From contig NC_065570.1 in assembly GCF_937616625.2 (NCBI RefSeq), positions 53,187,665 through 53,251,664 on the forward strand: 64,000 nucleotides of DNA, read 5' to 3'. This document shows, in pieces, positions 53,359-64,000 of the stretch. Each line of letters opens with the position of its first letter. Position 1 is the first letter of the stretch. The translations under genes and the position numbers were made by a program. Source of the DNA: Mercurialis annua (taxonomy: Eukaryota; Streptophyta; Magnoliopsida; Malpighiales; Euphorbiaceae). Under the pieces are notes generated by a model. It was not told where the DNA came from, did no database searches, and saw only the letters and a list, made by a program, of their open reading frames with translations.

Positions 53359-54225
53359 GTATCTAATATTTATGAACTTATGAGACTATTATGAAAATTT
53401 ATTTTTATTTGAGTATTACATGAAACATTTTATATGTATAATTTATATGAGTAATTACTAATTATACAGAATTATGACAAAACGCATGAGCTGCAGTGCT
53501 CACTAAGCGATTGCAGTACACTTAGAGAAGCAATTGTAACGATGGATGGCTGTCACTATGGGATGGGATGTGGCATCTTTTATTAGAAAATTTAAAACCC
53601 ACAATTTCCATTACATATGTTTTGCATGGAACTACGAATTAAAATAAATCTGATTACTAATGCGATTGTATTAGGTAATATATACCAAAAAAATGTTAGA
53701 AAAAAATCTTCATTATAAATATTTGTTAACTAATTATTAAAAAATAATATATAACTGTGAAAATATAATTTTCTCAATATTTATTTTTGATGAGATTAAA
53801 ATACTAAATTGATAAAAAAAATTAATAGTTTTTTTTTAAAAAAAAATTGAATTTAATGCCAAAGTTAATATAAATTTCGTAAAATTAAGAATTTAAAACT
53901 TTTAAATATAAAAAATTAAATAAACTTTGATTATAAAAAATCATAAAACTGAAATTTATATAATTAGTGAAACAAATAACACTCACATGTATATATAGAT
54001 TAAAAAAGAAAATAAGTATATCTTTTTTTTCCTTTTCTTATATGGTTCTTGGAAACTAAAAAGGCAACTGAGCATGCAGCAATAGTTAGGAGTTAGGAGG
54101 AAGTTGCTTGGATGGATGGCTTTGGATTATAAGTAATCATAAAATAATAGTTAATTATTAATCAAACAAATAGCAGTTACTTTTATATAGCAGATAATTA
54201 AAAAAAAAACCTAGAAGAAAAGTCG

Positions 54226-54402
54226 CACGTGCTTGAATGTCTAATTAATAGTATATTTATATAAGGGAATAATTGTGCTTGAAACTGACCATGTTCAAAG
54301 CCATACTGCCATGAGGGCAAAGGATTTAATCTAATGAGATTTTAAAAAAGTAGCAGTATTTAGAATTGGATGTCACGTGCGTAAATGGGAGTGACTATAT
54401 AA
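54226..54402 (+). promoter_or_regulatory. Promoter of storage-protein gene 2
   Basis: Same arrangement as in unit 1: CACGTG at 54,226-54,231 and 54,374-54,379, 'tatataa' at 54,396-54,402, ATG at 54,480. Confidence 0.6.
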
Positions 54403-54479
54403 GTGAAGGGTGGGAAGCATGATATTCGTCAATTTGAAAGAAGCTTAGTACTGTATCTTACAATCAAAACTTCATAAAA

Positions 54480-55740
54480 ATGGCTGCTCTAAAACTGTTT
54501 GTCATTTATATTTCTGCCCTATTCTTTTTTCTTAAACAACATCAAGCTTACGGAGCAATTTCTCATCGTACGCTCAAAATGATCGATAGAGCAAACATGA
54601 ATGGGCCTTATCTTGGTTTGGTCATTCCTAATATGTTTGAGATGAACCCGCTTCTTCGTTCGCCAAATTTCACTGCTAGCACTCTCGTTATTGATTTTTC
54701 TGGTAATTCAATATTGCATAATTAACCCTTTCTTTCTTCACTTCTTCAGTATTTGAATGCTAACCAATGCTCTTATATTCAGGTAGGAGATTCAGGTTTG
54801 GAAGTATTGCTGGAAAAAGAGTTATTCTAGTAATGACAGGGCTCGGCATGGTAAATACAGGAATAACCACACAGCTTTTACTGAGTTTGTTCAACGTAGA
54901 AGGTGTGGTGCACTATGGAACCGCCGGAGCTATAAACCCTTTGCTCAACGGTGGAGATGTTACCATTCCTAAATACTGGTCTCATACCGGTCTTTGGAAT
55001 TGGCAGAAATATGGAAGTGGTCCTGAAGACGAGCTTCCTCTAGAATCAAGCGGAGACTACACAAGACAATTTGGGTATATCAAAATTGCCAAGTACAATG
55101 CAAATGTCAACGGAATCACCAGCAACACCGACGGAAACAAAGATAACTTGCTAAACAACGTATGGTACCAGCCAGAAGAAGTATTTCCAGTAGATGGAGT
55201 TCCTGAACAAAGACAACATGCCTTTTGGGTTCCTATTGATCCACTTTATTTTGAAATTTCCAAAAATCTTAAGGTACATAATCATATCTTTTCCTTACAA
55301 AGATTGGCTATCGCTTAACTCAAATTATTTTACCGTCAATCTTACATATTCTCGGGTTTGATTTATTGCAGGACGTGCCATTAGACCGTTGCGTAAACCC
55401 CACAACATGTTTATCCGAGACTCCCAAAGTGGTGACAGTCGAAAGGGGAACAAGTGCAAACATTTTCCTTGAGAATGAAGCCTATAAAACCTTCTTATAC
55501 GAAAACTTTCATGTTAGCGCAATGGATATGGAATCTGCGTCGGTAGCATTGGTTTGTTACCAGCAAAAGGTACCGTTTATTTCTATCAGGGCTTTGTGCG
55601 GTGGCAAATCTGAACAGAGTAATCATATACCTGAAGACGCATTCTTGTCTCTTGCTTCAAAGAATTCCGCGGCAGTTGTTGTGGAATTTATCAGGCGATT
55701 GCCCCCATCGACTAAGACCAAAAGCTTTACATCATATTGA
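54480..55740 (+). CDS. Bark storage protein-like, copy 2
   Basis: Exons 54480-54702, 54783-55273, 55372-55740. The encoded 360-residue protein is the same as copy 1 at every position, and the introns also look identical. It has the same signal peptide, phosphorylase-fold motifs and missing catalytic Asp (RALCGGKS). Unlike copy 1, its upstream region carries two MITEs (2.3 and 1.6 kb before the ATG) and no CACTA. Nothing suggests that it is broken. Identity with copy 1 conflicts with the transposon-insertion history, which groups unit 2 with unit 3. Confidence 0.9.
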
Positions 55741-56415
55741 CAATTGCTCTATATTTGCGTATGGTTCTTTCATTCTTTATAATACAAACTAAAGTAGCTG
55801 GCAAAGACGAGTATCTAGCTCAATTGGTACCGATACCGTCTCCAATTGTAAAGTTCTCAAGTTCAAGTCTCAATGAAAATCATTTAATTACGAGCATTAA
55901 ATTTTTTGAATTACTAAAGCATCATGTTATTACGGTAATGGTGATAACCATAATTATTTTTTCATTGAGGTCATTAAAGTTATACTTGAATTTAACAGAA
56001 AAAAATTTATTGATATGAATTTTCTGTGTGTCAGCCATATTTGTCATGTATCATCCATTTCTTTTATACTTACCATCCAATCCAGCAGCTCAACCCGCCA
56101 TGCAATTCTTAAAAAGATGATTAATTCTCCAAAAGTTAACAAAACTAAGACGATTGTTAATAATTTTCTCTAAAGAAACTTCTTTTTTTCAACAATTACC
56201 ATAAATTATTAAAAATTATAACAAATATTACTAATTTATTGAATAACTTTCATAGAAATTTATGAAAATTACCTCCCACTAAAAATGTTAACTTGAAAAT
56301 TTTAATATTTAAAGTAGGTAACTACTTTTAATATAACGAAATGAATATTTTAAAACACTCAACATTCTGCTTTGTTTGACTTATTTAAGAATCAACTAAA
56401 TTAGTAAATCTCTAT

Positions 56416-56936
56416 ACCGAATAGATGAAGACACATTTTTGTTTTCTTCTTCAAAGAATTCAATTGCAGTTGTTGTGAAATTTATCAAGTAATTGACGTC
56501 GACCAAGACCAAAAGCTTTATGTCTTATTGACAATTAATTTATAAACAAAATAATTTTTTTTTTGTGAATTCTCTTTTAGGGCCTGTTTGATCAATTTTA
56601 GTGTAGAATTTATTTTACTTCGTTTCATTTCTAAATGAATTCTACTTAAAAATAAATTTTTTTTATTTGGTTTTCCGAATTTTAAATAAAACTAATAAAT
56701 TAAATATTATATTCTGAGTGTAATTGTAAATTTAAATTGTGAAAGTTCATTTGAACCAAACACAGAATTTGTAGAAATTCAATTGAATTCCATAAAAATT
56801 GTGAAATTCATTTGAACCATACAGACCCTTAGTTTTATTTAATAGGAGCTAATTAATTGATAAAAAAATATTTAGCTCAATTGATACCGATATTGTCTCC
56901 TATTATAATATTCTCGAGCTCAAATTAACCTCATAA
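56416..56936 (+). pseudogene. Decayed 3' end of a storage-protein gene copy (unit 2)
   Basis: Same remnant as in unit 1: exon 3 tail to about 56,536, hAT-like MITE 56,579-56,829, then the 3' UTR remnant. Confidence 0.75.
56579..56829. mobile_element. hAT-like MITE (unit 2)
   Basis: 251 bp, same ends and position as the unit 1 copy. Confidence 0.65.
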
Positions 56937-57030
56937 ATTGGGAGTTGGGACCATTAAATGAAAGAAATAATTAAAATAAGCTGAACATTGTAACTACTTA
57001 TGACAATTCAAAAAGGTTCCTTGGAAATGT

Positions 57031-57243
57031 ATGCAAAGTTGGTTAAAATGTCTTCAACAGATCTCGAATATGTCTTTCAGAGTCTCTCACATTTATAGAG
57101 AAGGAAATGATCAAGTGGCCGATTCCATTGCGAAGCATGTAGTTTCAGCTGGGTCTTTTGTTCGGTGGGATTCGGCTCCCACCTATTGTAACTGTTTTAT
57201 TCAAAGAGAATTTACTAGGCATATTTATTATCGGTCCTACTAA
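57031..57243 (+). pseudogene. RNase H-like domain C-terminal fragment (unit 2)
   Basis: Same 70-codon fragment as at 49,915-50,127, with the same predicted residues. Confidence 0.65.
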
Positions 57244-58657
57244 TTTCTTGTTCTGTCTTGTATGATATTTTTGGTTTTAATCATTTATGGTATTTTTGGA
57301 TATTTTTGGTTTTAATCATTTATGGTATTTTTGGATTTTTGGAAGCGTGGTGCGTACGTTAAGAGAGTGACAACCTAGTTGAGATGTTCGGGTGGATCCT
57401 GATTTTTAAAATCCAATTTTTCACTAAAAAAATCAATTAAGCCTTCAAAGGCCAGAGTGTTGAAAAAAATGTTAAATTGGATAGTTCACTATAAGAAATA
57501 CTCTAATTGATAACAATAATTTTACTTCTCAATTTTTTTACTGCAACCATATTTAAAGTTGCTTCAATTAGTTTAATTATATTTAATAATTTAAAAATAT
57601 TGTTGCCGTTAGTTAAATTATATATAAGACTATAAAAAGAATGAATGTCATTAGTTAAGTTATATGCATCAATATTAAAAGTAGATTCCATTAGTTAAAT
57701 TAAAAAGAAATTATTGAATAAGGCAAAATTCACGATTTGAATATTGAAAGAAACGATTTGAAAGAAAATCAAATGGTATCTAAAACAAACAATTTGAATA
57801 TTGAAGAAGATTTGGCAAGTAGAGATTTGGTGGAGATTGATATTAATAAGGAAACAGAAGTGAAAGGTCAAAAGATTTTGTAGCTTTCAAACTTTTTAAT
57901 TCCAAATTTAAATCAGAGAAGTGATGGACTGACAAGCACTAGGCCTAAGGCCAAATCTAAACTGAAAGGGTACAAAAAGCCCAATTTACATTTTAGTCCT
58001 ATTCGTAAAAAAAAAAAAAGCAAATCTGCTGCGATTGAAGAGGAGAAACATGTTAATAGCTTTTCTGGAGAAATGGAGGCGCTAGCTTTGCGAAGCTCTG
58101 ATGGAAATGAAGGTAATTCCTCTAACTATGAACCAACAACGTTTCGAGCTTTGGAGTGGATTAATGAGGAATGTGTTTATGTGGTTGTTACTTCAACGGT
58201 GGCTTCTGCGATGCAGGACCAACGAGATCAATGATCACTTAGCATGAAACGTCCAGAGATTAGGCTCTACTAGAACGTTCCGTAAACTGTGCGAGCATGT
58301 TAATAAAATCAAGTCTAATATTATTTGGGTGCCCCGCTTGGTGGTTAGTAAAGCCCTAGTCGATGACTGTATTTTTACAGCTCTCATCGTTTCTTTTAGA
58401 ATAGTTCACTCAATGTGTTGAGGAATCGTTCATCTTTGTAATTTTCATTATTATCAATAAAAGTTTTTAGCCTTCGAAACAAGTAAAAAATAAGGCAAAA
58501 CTATTTGTCAATGAAATTTATTGGAACTTATATTATATTCACAAACTAAATAATAAATATAAAATATTAAAAAAATAAAACAAATTATATTATATAAACA
58601 AAAAATAAACGCAAAAAATGAATATCAAATAAAAATGGAAATTAAAGCTGCACTTTT
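57244..58657. other. Unit 2 right flank, LINE-like debris, no intact gene
   Basis: Counterpart of 50,128-51,540; near-identical. Confidence 0.4.
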
Positions 58658-58874
58658 ATCATATCACCAGTTTAATTAAACGAAAAAAGTACTAATTAAA
58701 AGTCCCCATCATTTTTATGGATAAAGTGCATGCGTGGCTTCTGGTAATTTTATAATTATTTTTAACAAAATCTGGTAGGTTTGAAGTAGACTATTTTTTT
58801 ATGGTAAAAAATTAATTTTTCTTCCTTTTATGTCAATTTTGTAAAAATTCCTAAACAATTTGTATTAAATGGAA

Positions 58875-59255
58875 GGCCTAATTACTTAAAAACCACTCAC
58901 CTTGTAACTTTTTTCATTTATACCATGACCTAGGAAAATTTTCAATTGTACCCTATTTTTGATTTTTATGTTTCATTTGTACTCCAAAAATAAAATTTTT
59001 GATAATTTAATTAATTTAAAGATGAAAATATTAAAAACAAGATACATAAATGATTAACATTAACGTTTTATTAGAATATAGGTTAAAAATGAAGGATTAA
59101 TTTAAACTCTTTTTCAAGAGAAAATAGGTCAATTCAACTCATTAGGGTAGAGATGAAACATAAAAATTAAAAATAGGGTACAATTGAAAATTTTCCTAGG
59201 TCATGGTATAAATGAAAAAAAGTTATAAGATGAGTGGTTTTTAAGTAATTAGGCC
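58875..59255. mobile_element. 381-bp Mutator-type MITE with 9-bp duplication (unit 3)
   Basis: Same element as at 51,758, with 'taaatggaa' at 58,866-58,874 and 59,256-59,264. Its right end reads 'ggcctaatta' on the reverse strand, the same as its left end, so this copy is closer to the original than the one in unit 2. Confidence 0.93.
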
Positions 59256-59721
59256 TAAATGGAAAGGTCCAACTATATATAAACATAAGTCTATTCGCAC
59301 CCATACCAATGTAGAATACTCCTACTTCAACATTTTATTCACGCTACACTTTAGATATGACATTGTCTTTAATGCAAAAGAAAACAAAATTTAGAGAAAG
59401 GAAATTTACCTTTTTAAAGACGACATCACAAATTGAGTTAATGTCGTCTTGTCTTAATGTTCTTATCATATCTGGACGAGATAGCCTTGTCTCGTCGAGA
59501 CAGCGGTGGTCATGCTCGAGCAAGAGTTGTTGCTTGTCGAGAGAGCTAGTGTCTTCAAAAGGCTATTTTGCTAATTGATCATCTCAACTCGAGCTTGAGA
59601 GGTTAGCACGAGTTGAGCCCAAAACGACCGTAAAATTTTATATATTTCTTCAATCTTTCGCTCTAATGGTCGGTTCTTGATTCAAGTGCTTCAAATATGA
59701 TTTTTTTACAAAATCCTTACC

Positions 59722-59997
59722 CACTACAAGGAATTCTGTATTTGGCTACAAATTCTTTTGCAGCTAATTTTTTTCTGCTGCTAAAAAATTTTTTGCAGCA
59801 TTAATTTTGAAAGTTGCTGCTGCCATTAGTTAAGTTATAGCAGCATTTTACAGCAAATTTTGTTACCAATTACTTAAGGCAACGTTTTATTAGCAGCAAC
59901 ATGCCACAATTTTTTTGTTGCTATATATTAATAGTAACAATTTAAGCACTATTAGCAGTAAAAATGTTTGCTGCTAATTCTAGTATTTCTTGTAGTG
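59722..59997. mobile_element. 276-bp CACTA-type MITE with intact 3-bp duplication (unit 3)
   Basis: CACTAC...GTAGTG flanked by ACC on both sides (59,719-59,721; 59,998-60,000). Removing element and one ACC restores the unit 1 sequence exactly. Confidence 0.95.
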
Positions 59998-60052
59998 ACC
60001 CTTTCAAGCATAATAAATCAAAATTAACCAATATTAAACGCATTAAAAATAA

Positions 60053-60086
<34 letters not shown>

Positions 60087-60104
60087 CACGTGTATCAGGT
60101 ACCA

Positions 60105-60483
60105 ATTCAAAACCAAGAGTGAGTGATAAAATTACCAGAACCACCATGATTCCACCAAACAATCAAAGAACGAAAGCGTTTAGGACCCCAGTCAAAGCTA
60201 CATGGTGATTTGAAACAGATGGGAACAATGGTCTAGCTAGCCTTTAGGCATCGCCGACAAGGAAACGGACTTTCAGACCGTATTTGTCATAGCTGAGATT
60301 AGGCATCTTTGGCAATACGGTTTTTTCACGCCAAAGGGTACATATCATAGCCGAGATTAAGCATTTGTAATTGCAAGATTTTAACTGCAAACTTTGCCAA
60401 GTGAAAGTCCCGTCTTGTAATGGAATATCCACCAAAAGATACTTAAAAATATTTAAATCTTCTAAAAATAGTAAACTAGACAT
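60105..60483 (-). pseudogene. LINE endonuclease relic (unit 3, with empty CACTA site)
   Basis: Same as the unit 2 relic. Confidence 0.55.
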
Positions 60484-61365
60484 GTATCTAATATTTATGA
60501 ACTTATGAGACTATTATGAAAATTTATTTTTATTTGAGTATTACATGAAACATTTTATATGTATAATTTATATGAGTAATTACTAATTATACAGAATTAT
60601 GACAAAACGCATGAGCTGCAGTGCTCACTAAGCGATTGCAGTACACTTAGAGAAGCAATTGTAACGATGGATGGCTGTCACTATGGGATGGGATGTGGCA
60701 TCTTTTATTAGAAAATTTAAAACCCACAATTTCCATTACATATGTTTTGCATGGAACTACGAATTAAAATAAATTAAACAAATACTAACTGATTACTAAT
60801 GCGATTGTATTAGGTAATATATACCAAAAAAATGTTAGAAAGAAATCTTCATTATAAATAATTGTTAACTAATTATTAAAAAATAATATATAACTGTGAA
60901 AATATAATTTTCTCAATATTTATTTTTGATGAGATTAAAATACTAAATTGATAAAAAAAATTAATAGTTTTTTTTTAAAAAAAAAATTGAATTTAATGCC
61001 AAAGTTAATATAAATTTCGTAAAATTAAGAATTTAAAACTTTTAAATATAAAAAATTAAATAAACTTTGATTATAAAAAATCATAAAACTGAAATTTATA
61101 TAATTAGTGAAACAAATAACACTCACATGTATATATAGATTAAAAAAGAAAATAAGTATATCTTTTTTTTCCTTTTCTTATATGGTTCTTGGAAACTAAA
61201 AAGGCAACTGAGCATGCAGCAATAGTTAGGAGTTAGGAGGAAGTTGCTTGGATGGATGGCTTTGGATTATAAGTAATCATAAAATAATAGTTAATTATTA
61301 ATCAAACAAATAGCAGTTACTTTTATATAGCAGATAATTAAAAAAAAAACCTAGAAGAAAAGTCG

Positions 61366-61542
61366 CACGTGCTTGAATGTCTAATTAATAGTATATTTAT
61401 ATAAGGGAATAATTGTGCTTGAAACTGACCATGTTCAAAGCCATACTGCCATGAGGGCAAAGGATTTAATCTAATGAGATTTTAAAAAAGTAGCAGTATT
61501 TAGAATTGGATGTCACGTGCGTAAATGGGAGTGACTATATAA
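61366..61542 (+). promoter_or_regulatory. Promoter of storage-protein gene 3
   Basis: CACGTG at 61,366-61,371 and 61,514-61,519, 'tatataa' at 61,536-61,542, ATG at 61,620. Confidence 0.6.
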
Positions 61543-61619
61543 GTGAAGGGTGGGAAGCATGATATTCGTCAATTTGAAAGAAGCTTAGTACTGTATCTTA
61601 CAATCAAAACTTCATAAAA

Positions 61620-62880
61620 ATGGCTGCTCTAAAACTGTTTGTCATTTATATTTCTGCCCTATTCTTTTTTCTTAAACAACATCAAGCTTACGGAGCAATT
61701 TCTCATCGTACGCTCAAAATGATCGATAGAGCAAACATGAATGGGCCTTATCTTGGTTTGGTCATTCCTAATATGTTTGAGATGAACCCGCTTCTTCGTT
61801 CGCCAAATTTCACTGCTAGCACTCTCGTTATTGATTTTTCTGGTAATTCAATATTGCATAATTAACCCTTTCTTTCTTCACTTCTTCAGTATTTGAATGC
61901 TAACCAATGCTCTTATATTCAGGTAGGAGATTCAGGTTTGGAAGTATTGCTGGAAAAAGAGTTATTCTAGTAATGACAGGGCTCGGCATGGTAAATACAG
62001 GAATAACCACACAGCTTTTACTGAGTTTGTTCAACGTAGAAGGTGTGGTGCACTATGGAACCGCCGGAGCTATAAACCCTTTGCTCAACGGTGGAGATGT
62101 TACCATTCCTAAATACTGGTCTCATACCGGTCTTTGGAATTGGCAGAAATATGGAAGTGGTCCTGAAGACGAGCTTCCTCTAGAATCAAGCGGAGACTAC
62201 ACAAGACAATTTGGGTATATCAAAATTGCCAAGTACAATGCAAATGTCAACGGAATCACCAGCAACACCGACGGAAACAAAGATAACTTGCTAAACAACG
62301 TATGGTACCAGCCAGAAGAAGTATTTCCAGTAGATGGAGTTCCTGAACAAAGACAACATGCCTTTTGGGTTCCTATTGATCCACTTTATTTTGAAATTTC
62401 CAAAAATCTTAAGGTACATAATCATATCTTTTCCTTACAAAGATTGGCTATCGCTTAACTCAAATTATTTTACCGTCAATCTTACATATTCTCGGGTTTG
62501 ATTTATTGCAGGACGTGCCATTAGACCGTTGCGTAAACCCCACAACATGTTTATCCGAGACTCCCAAAGTGGTGACAGTCGAAAGGGGAACAAGTGCAAA
62601 CATTTTCCTTGAGAATGAAGCCTATAAAACCTTCTTATACGAAAACTTTCATGTTAGCGCAATGGATATGGAATCTGCGTCGGTAGCATTGGTTTGTTAC
62701 CAGCAAAAGGTACCGTTTATTGCTATTAGGGCTTTGTGCGGTGGCAAATCTGAACAGAGTAATCATATACCTGAAGACGCATTCTTGTCTCTTGCTTCAA
62801 AGAATTCCGCGGCAGTTGTTGTGGAATTTATCAGGCGATTGCCCCCATCGACTAAGACCAAAAGCTTTACATCATATTGA
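61620..62880 (+). CDS. Bark storage protein-like, copy 3
   Basis: Exons 61620-61842, 61923-62413, 62512-62880; 360 residues. It differs from copies 1 and 2 by one residue, Ser309 to Ala, in the strand just before the degenerate catalytic loop (FIAIRALCGG). The change comes with a silent difference a few bases later, and further differences follow in the 3' UTR, while the upstream part of the gene is unchanged. Signal peptide, fold motifs and absence of the catalytic Asp are as in copy 1. Ala is also plausible as the ancestral residue here. Confidence 0.9.
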
Positions 62881-63555
62881 CAATTGCTCTAGATTTGCGC
62901 ATGGTTCTTTCATTCTTTATAATACAAACTAAAGTAGCTGGCAAAGACGAGTATCTAGCTCAATTGGTACTGATACCGTCTCCAATTGTAAAGTTCTCAA
63001 GTTCAAGTCTCAATGAAAATCATTTAATTACGAGCATTAAATTTTTTGAATTACGAAAGCATCATGTTATTACGGTAATGGTGATAACCATAATTATTTT
63101 TTCATTGAGGTCATTAAAGTTATACTTGAATTTAACAGAAAAAAATTTATTGATATGAATTTTCTGTGTGTCAGCCATATTTGTCATGTATCATCCATTT
63201 CTTTTATACTTACCATCCAATCCAGCAGCTCAACCCGCCATGCAATTCTTAAAAAGATGATTAATTCTCCAAAAGTTAACAAAACTAAGACGATTGTTAA
63301 TAATTTTCTCTAAAGAAACTTCTTTTCTTCAACAATTACCATAAATTATTAAAAATTATAACAAATATTACTAATTTATTGAATAACTTTCGTAGAAATT
63401 TATGAAAATTACCTCCAACTAAAAATGTTAACTTGAAAATTTTAATATTTAAAGTAGGTAACTACTTTTAATATAACGAAATGAATATTTTAAAACACTC
63501 AACATTCTACTTTGTTTGACTTATTTAAGAATCAACTAAATTAGTAAATCTCTAT

Positions 63556-64000
63556 ACCGAATAGATGAAGACACATTTTCTGTTTTCTTCTTCAAAGAAT
63601 TCAATTGCAGTTGTTGTGAAATTTATCAAGTAATTGACGTCGACCAAGACCAAAAGCTTTATGTCTTATTGACAATTAATTTATAAACAAAATAATTTTT
63701 TTTTTTGTGAATTCTCTTTTAGGGCCTGTTTGATCAATTCTAGTGTAGAATTTATTTTACTTCGTTTCATTTCTAAATGAATTCTACTTGAAAATATTTG
63801 AAAATGAATTTTTTTATTTGGTTTTCCGAATTTTAAATAAAACTAATAAATTAAATATTGTATTTTAAGTGTAATTGTAAATTTAAATTGTGAAAGTTCA
63901 TTTGAACCAAACACAGAATTTGTAGAAATTCAATTGAATTCCATAAAAATTGTGAAATTCATTTGAACCATACAGACCCTTATTTTTATTTAATAGGAGC
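63556..64000 (+). pseudogene. Decayed 3' end of a storage-protein gene copy (unit 3, cut)
   Basis: Exon 3 tail remnant to about 63,680, then the hAT-like MITE; the 3' UTR remnant begins near the window end. Confidence 0.7.
63721..63980. mobile_element. hAT-like MITE (unit 3)
   Basis: 260 bp; about 9 bp longer than the copies in units 1 and 2 because of a small insertion near 63,791-63,805 ('gaaaatatttgaaaatg'). Confidence 0.65.

Larger units (their letters stand above)
51541..58657 (+). repeat. Tandem array unit 2 (7117 bp)
   Basis: Begins with 'atcatatcaccag', as does unit 3 at 58,658. Nearly the same as unit 3 along its length. Carries both MITEs absent from unit 1 and has the empty CACTA site near 53,271. 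Confidence 0.92.
58658..64000 (+). repeat. Tandem array unit 3 (cut by the window end)
   Basis: Begins with the same motif as unit 2 and runs past the window. Carries the same two MITEs. Differences from unit 2 include a longer (AT)n run near 60,055, an 18-bp insertion near 60,774, and a set of substitutions from 62,721 onwards. Confidence 0.92.

Overview
This is a nuclear genomic window from a flowering plant, most likely a eudicot. The DNA is AT-rich, genes are split by GT-AG introns, and every major plant transposon class is represented. A bark/vegetative-storage-type gene family fits woody or Malpighiales-like eudicots, but the species cannot be fixed from the sequence.

Layout. 1-10.4 kb is repeat-derived: a probable LTR fragment (1-1596), a degenerate tandem array (1597-2195), a MULE-like element with decayed inverted ends (about 2983-7545) that holds a ~0.4 kb-period tandem array and an RNase H pseudogene, and a decayed Ty3/Gypsy gag-pol relic (about 8490-10330). 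11.5-18.4 kb is the conserved genic island: PEX4 (peroxisomal E2 ubiquitin-conjugating enzyme, minus strand, 5 coding exons, 157 aa) stands head-to-head with VTE1 (tocopherol cyclase, plus strand, 10 exons, 499 aa), 1.15 kb apart. Both models were rebuilt exon by exon and close in frame. 18.9-36.2 kb is very AT-rich and is best read as nested Helitron-like DNA: three 3' tails (hairpin then CTAG) and several related 5' heads, plus MITEs with 9-bp target duplications and a captured GC-richer exon-like fragment at 26.05-26.22 kb.

36.6-64.0 kb is a three-unit tandem array. Each unit carries one intron-containing gene of the nucleoside-phosphorylase-like bark storage protein family (360 aa, signal peptide, catalytic Asp position lost), a decayed 3' fragment of a fourth gene copy, a hAT-like MITE, a LINE endonuclease relic and an RNase H relic (the last lies beyond the window in unit 3). 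Unit 1 is split by an 8.5-kb CACTA (En/Spm) element with TNPD-like and Ptta/TNPA-like genes, both broken. Units 2 and 3 lack the CACTA but share a 381-bp Mutator-type MITE and a 276-bp CACTA-type MITE that unit 1 lacks. The insertions group units 2+3, yet the gene of unit 1 is the same as that of unit 2. Similarity between units 1 and 2 rises sharply near position 46,400, which points to unequal crossing-over or gene conversion.

Functionally, PEX4 (peroxisome import-receptor recycling) and VTE1 (vitamin E synthesis in plastids) are ordinary housekeeping or metabolic genes. The storage-protein array is the evolving part of the window, with gene copy number, gene conversion and transposon insertion all visible.
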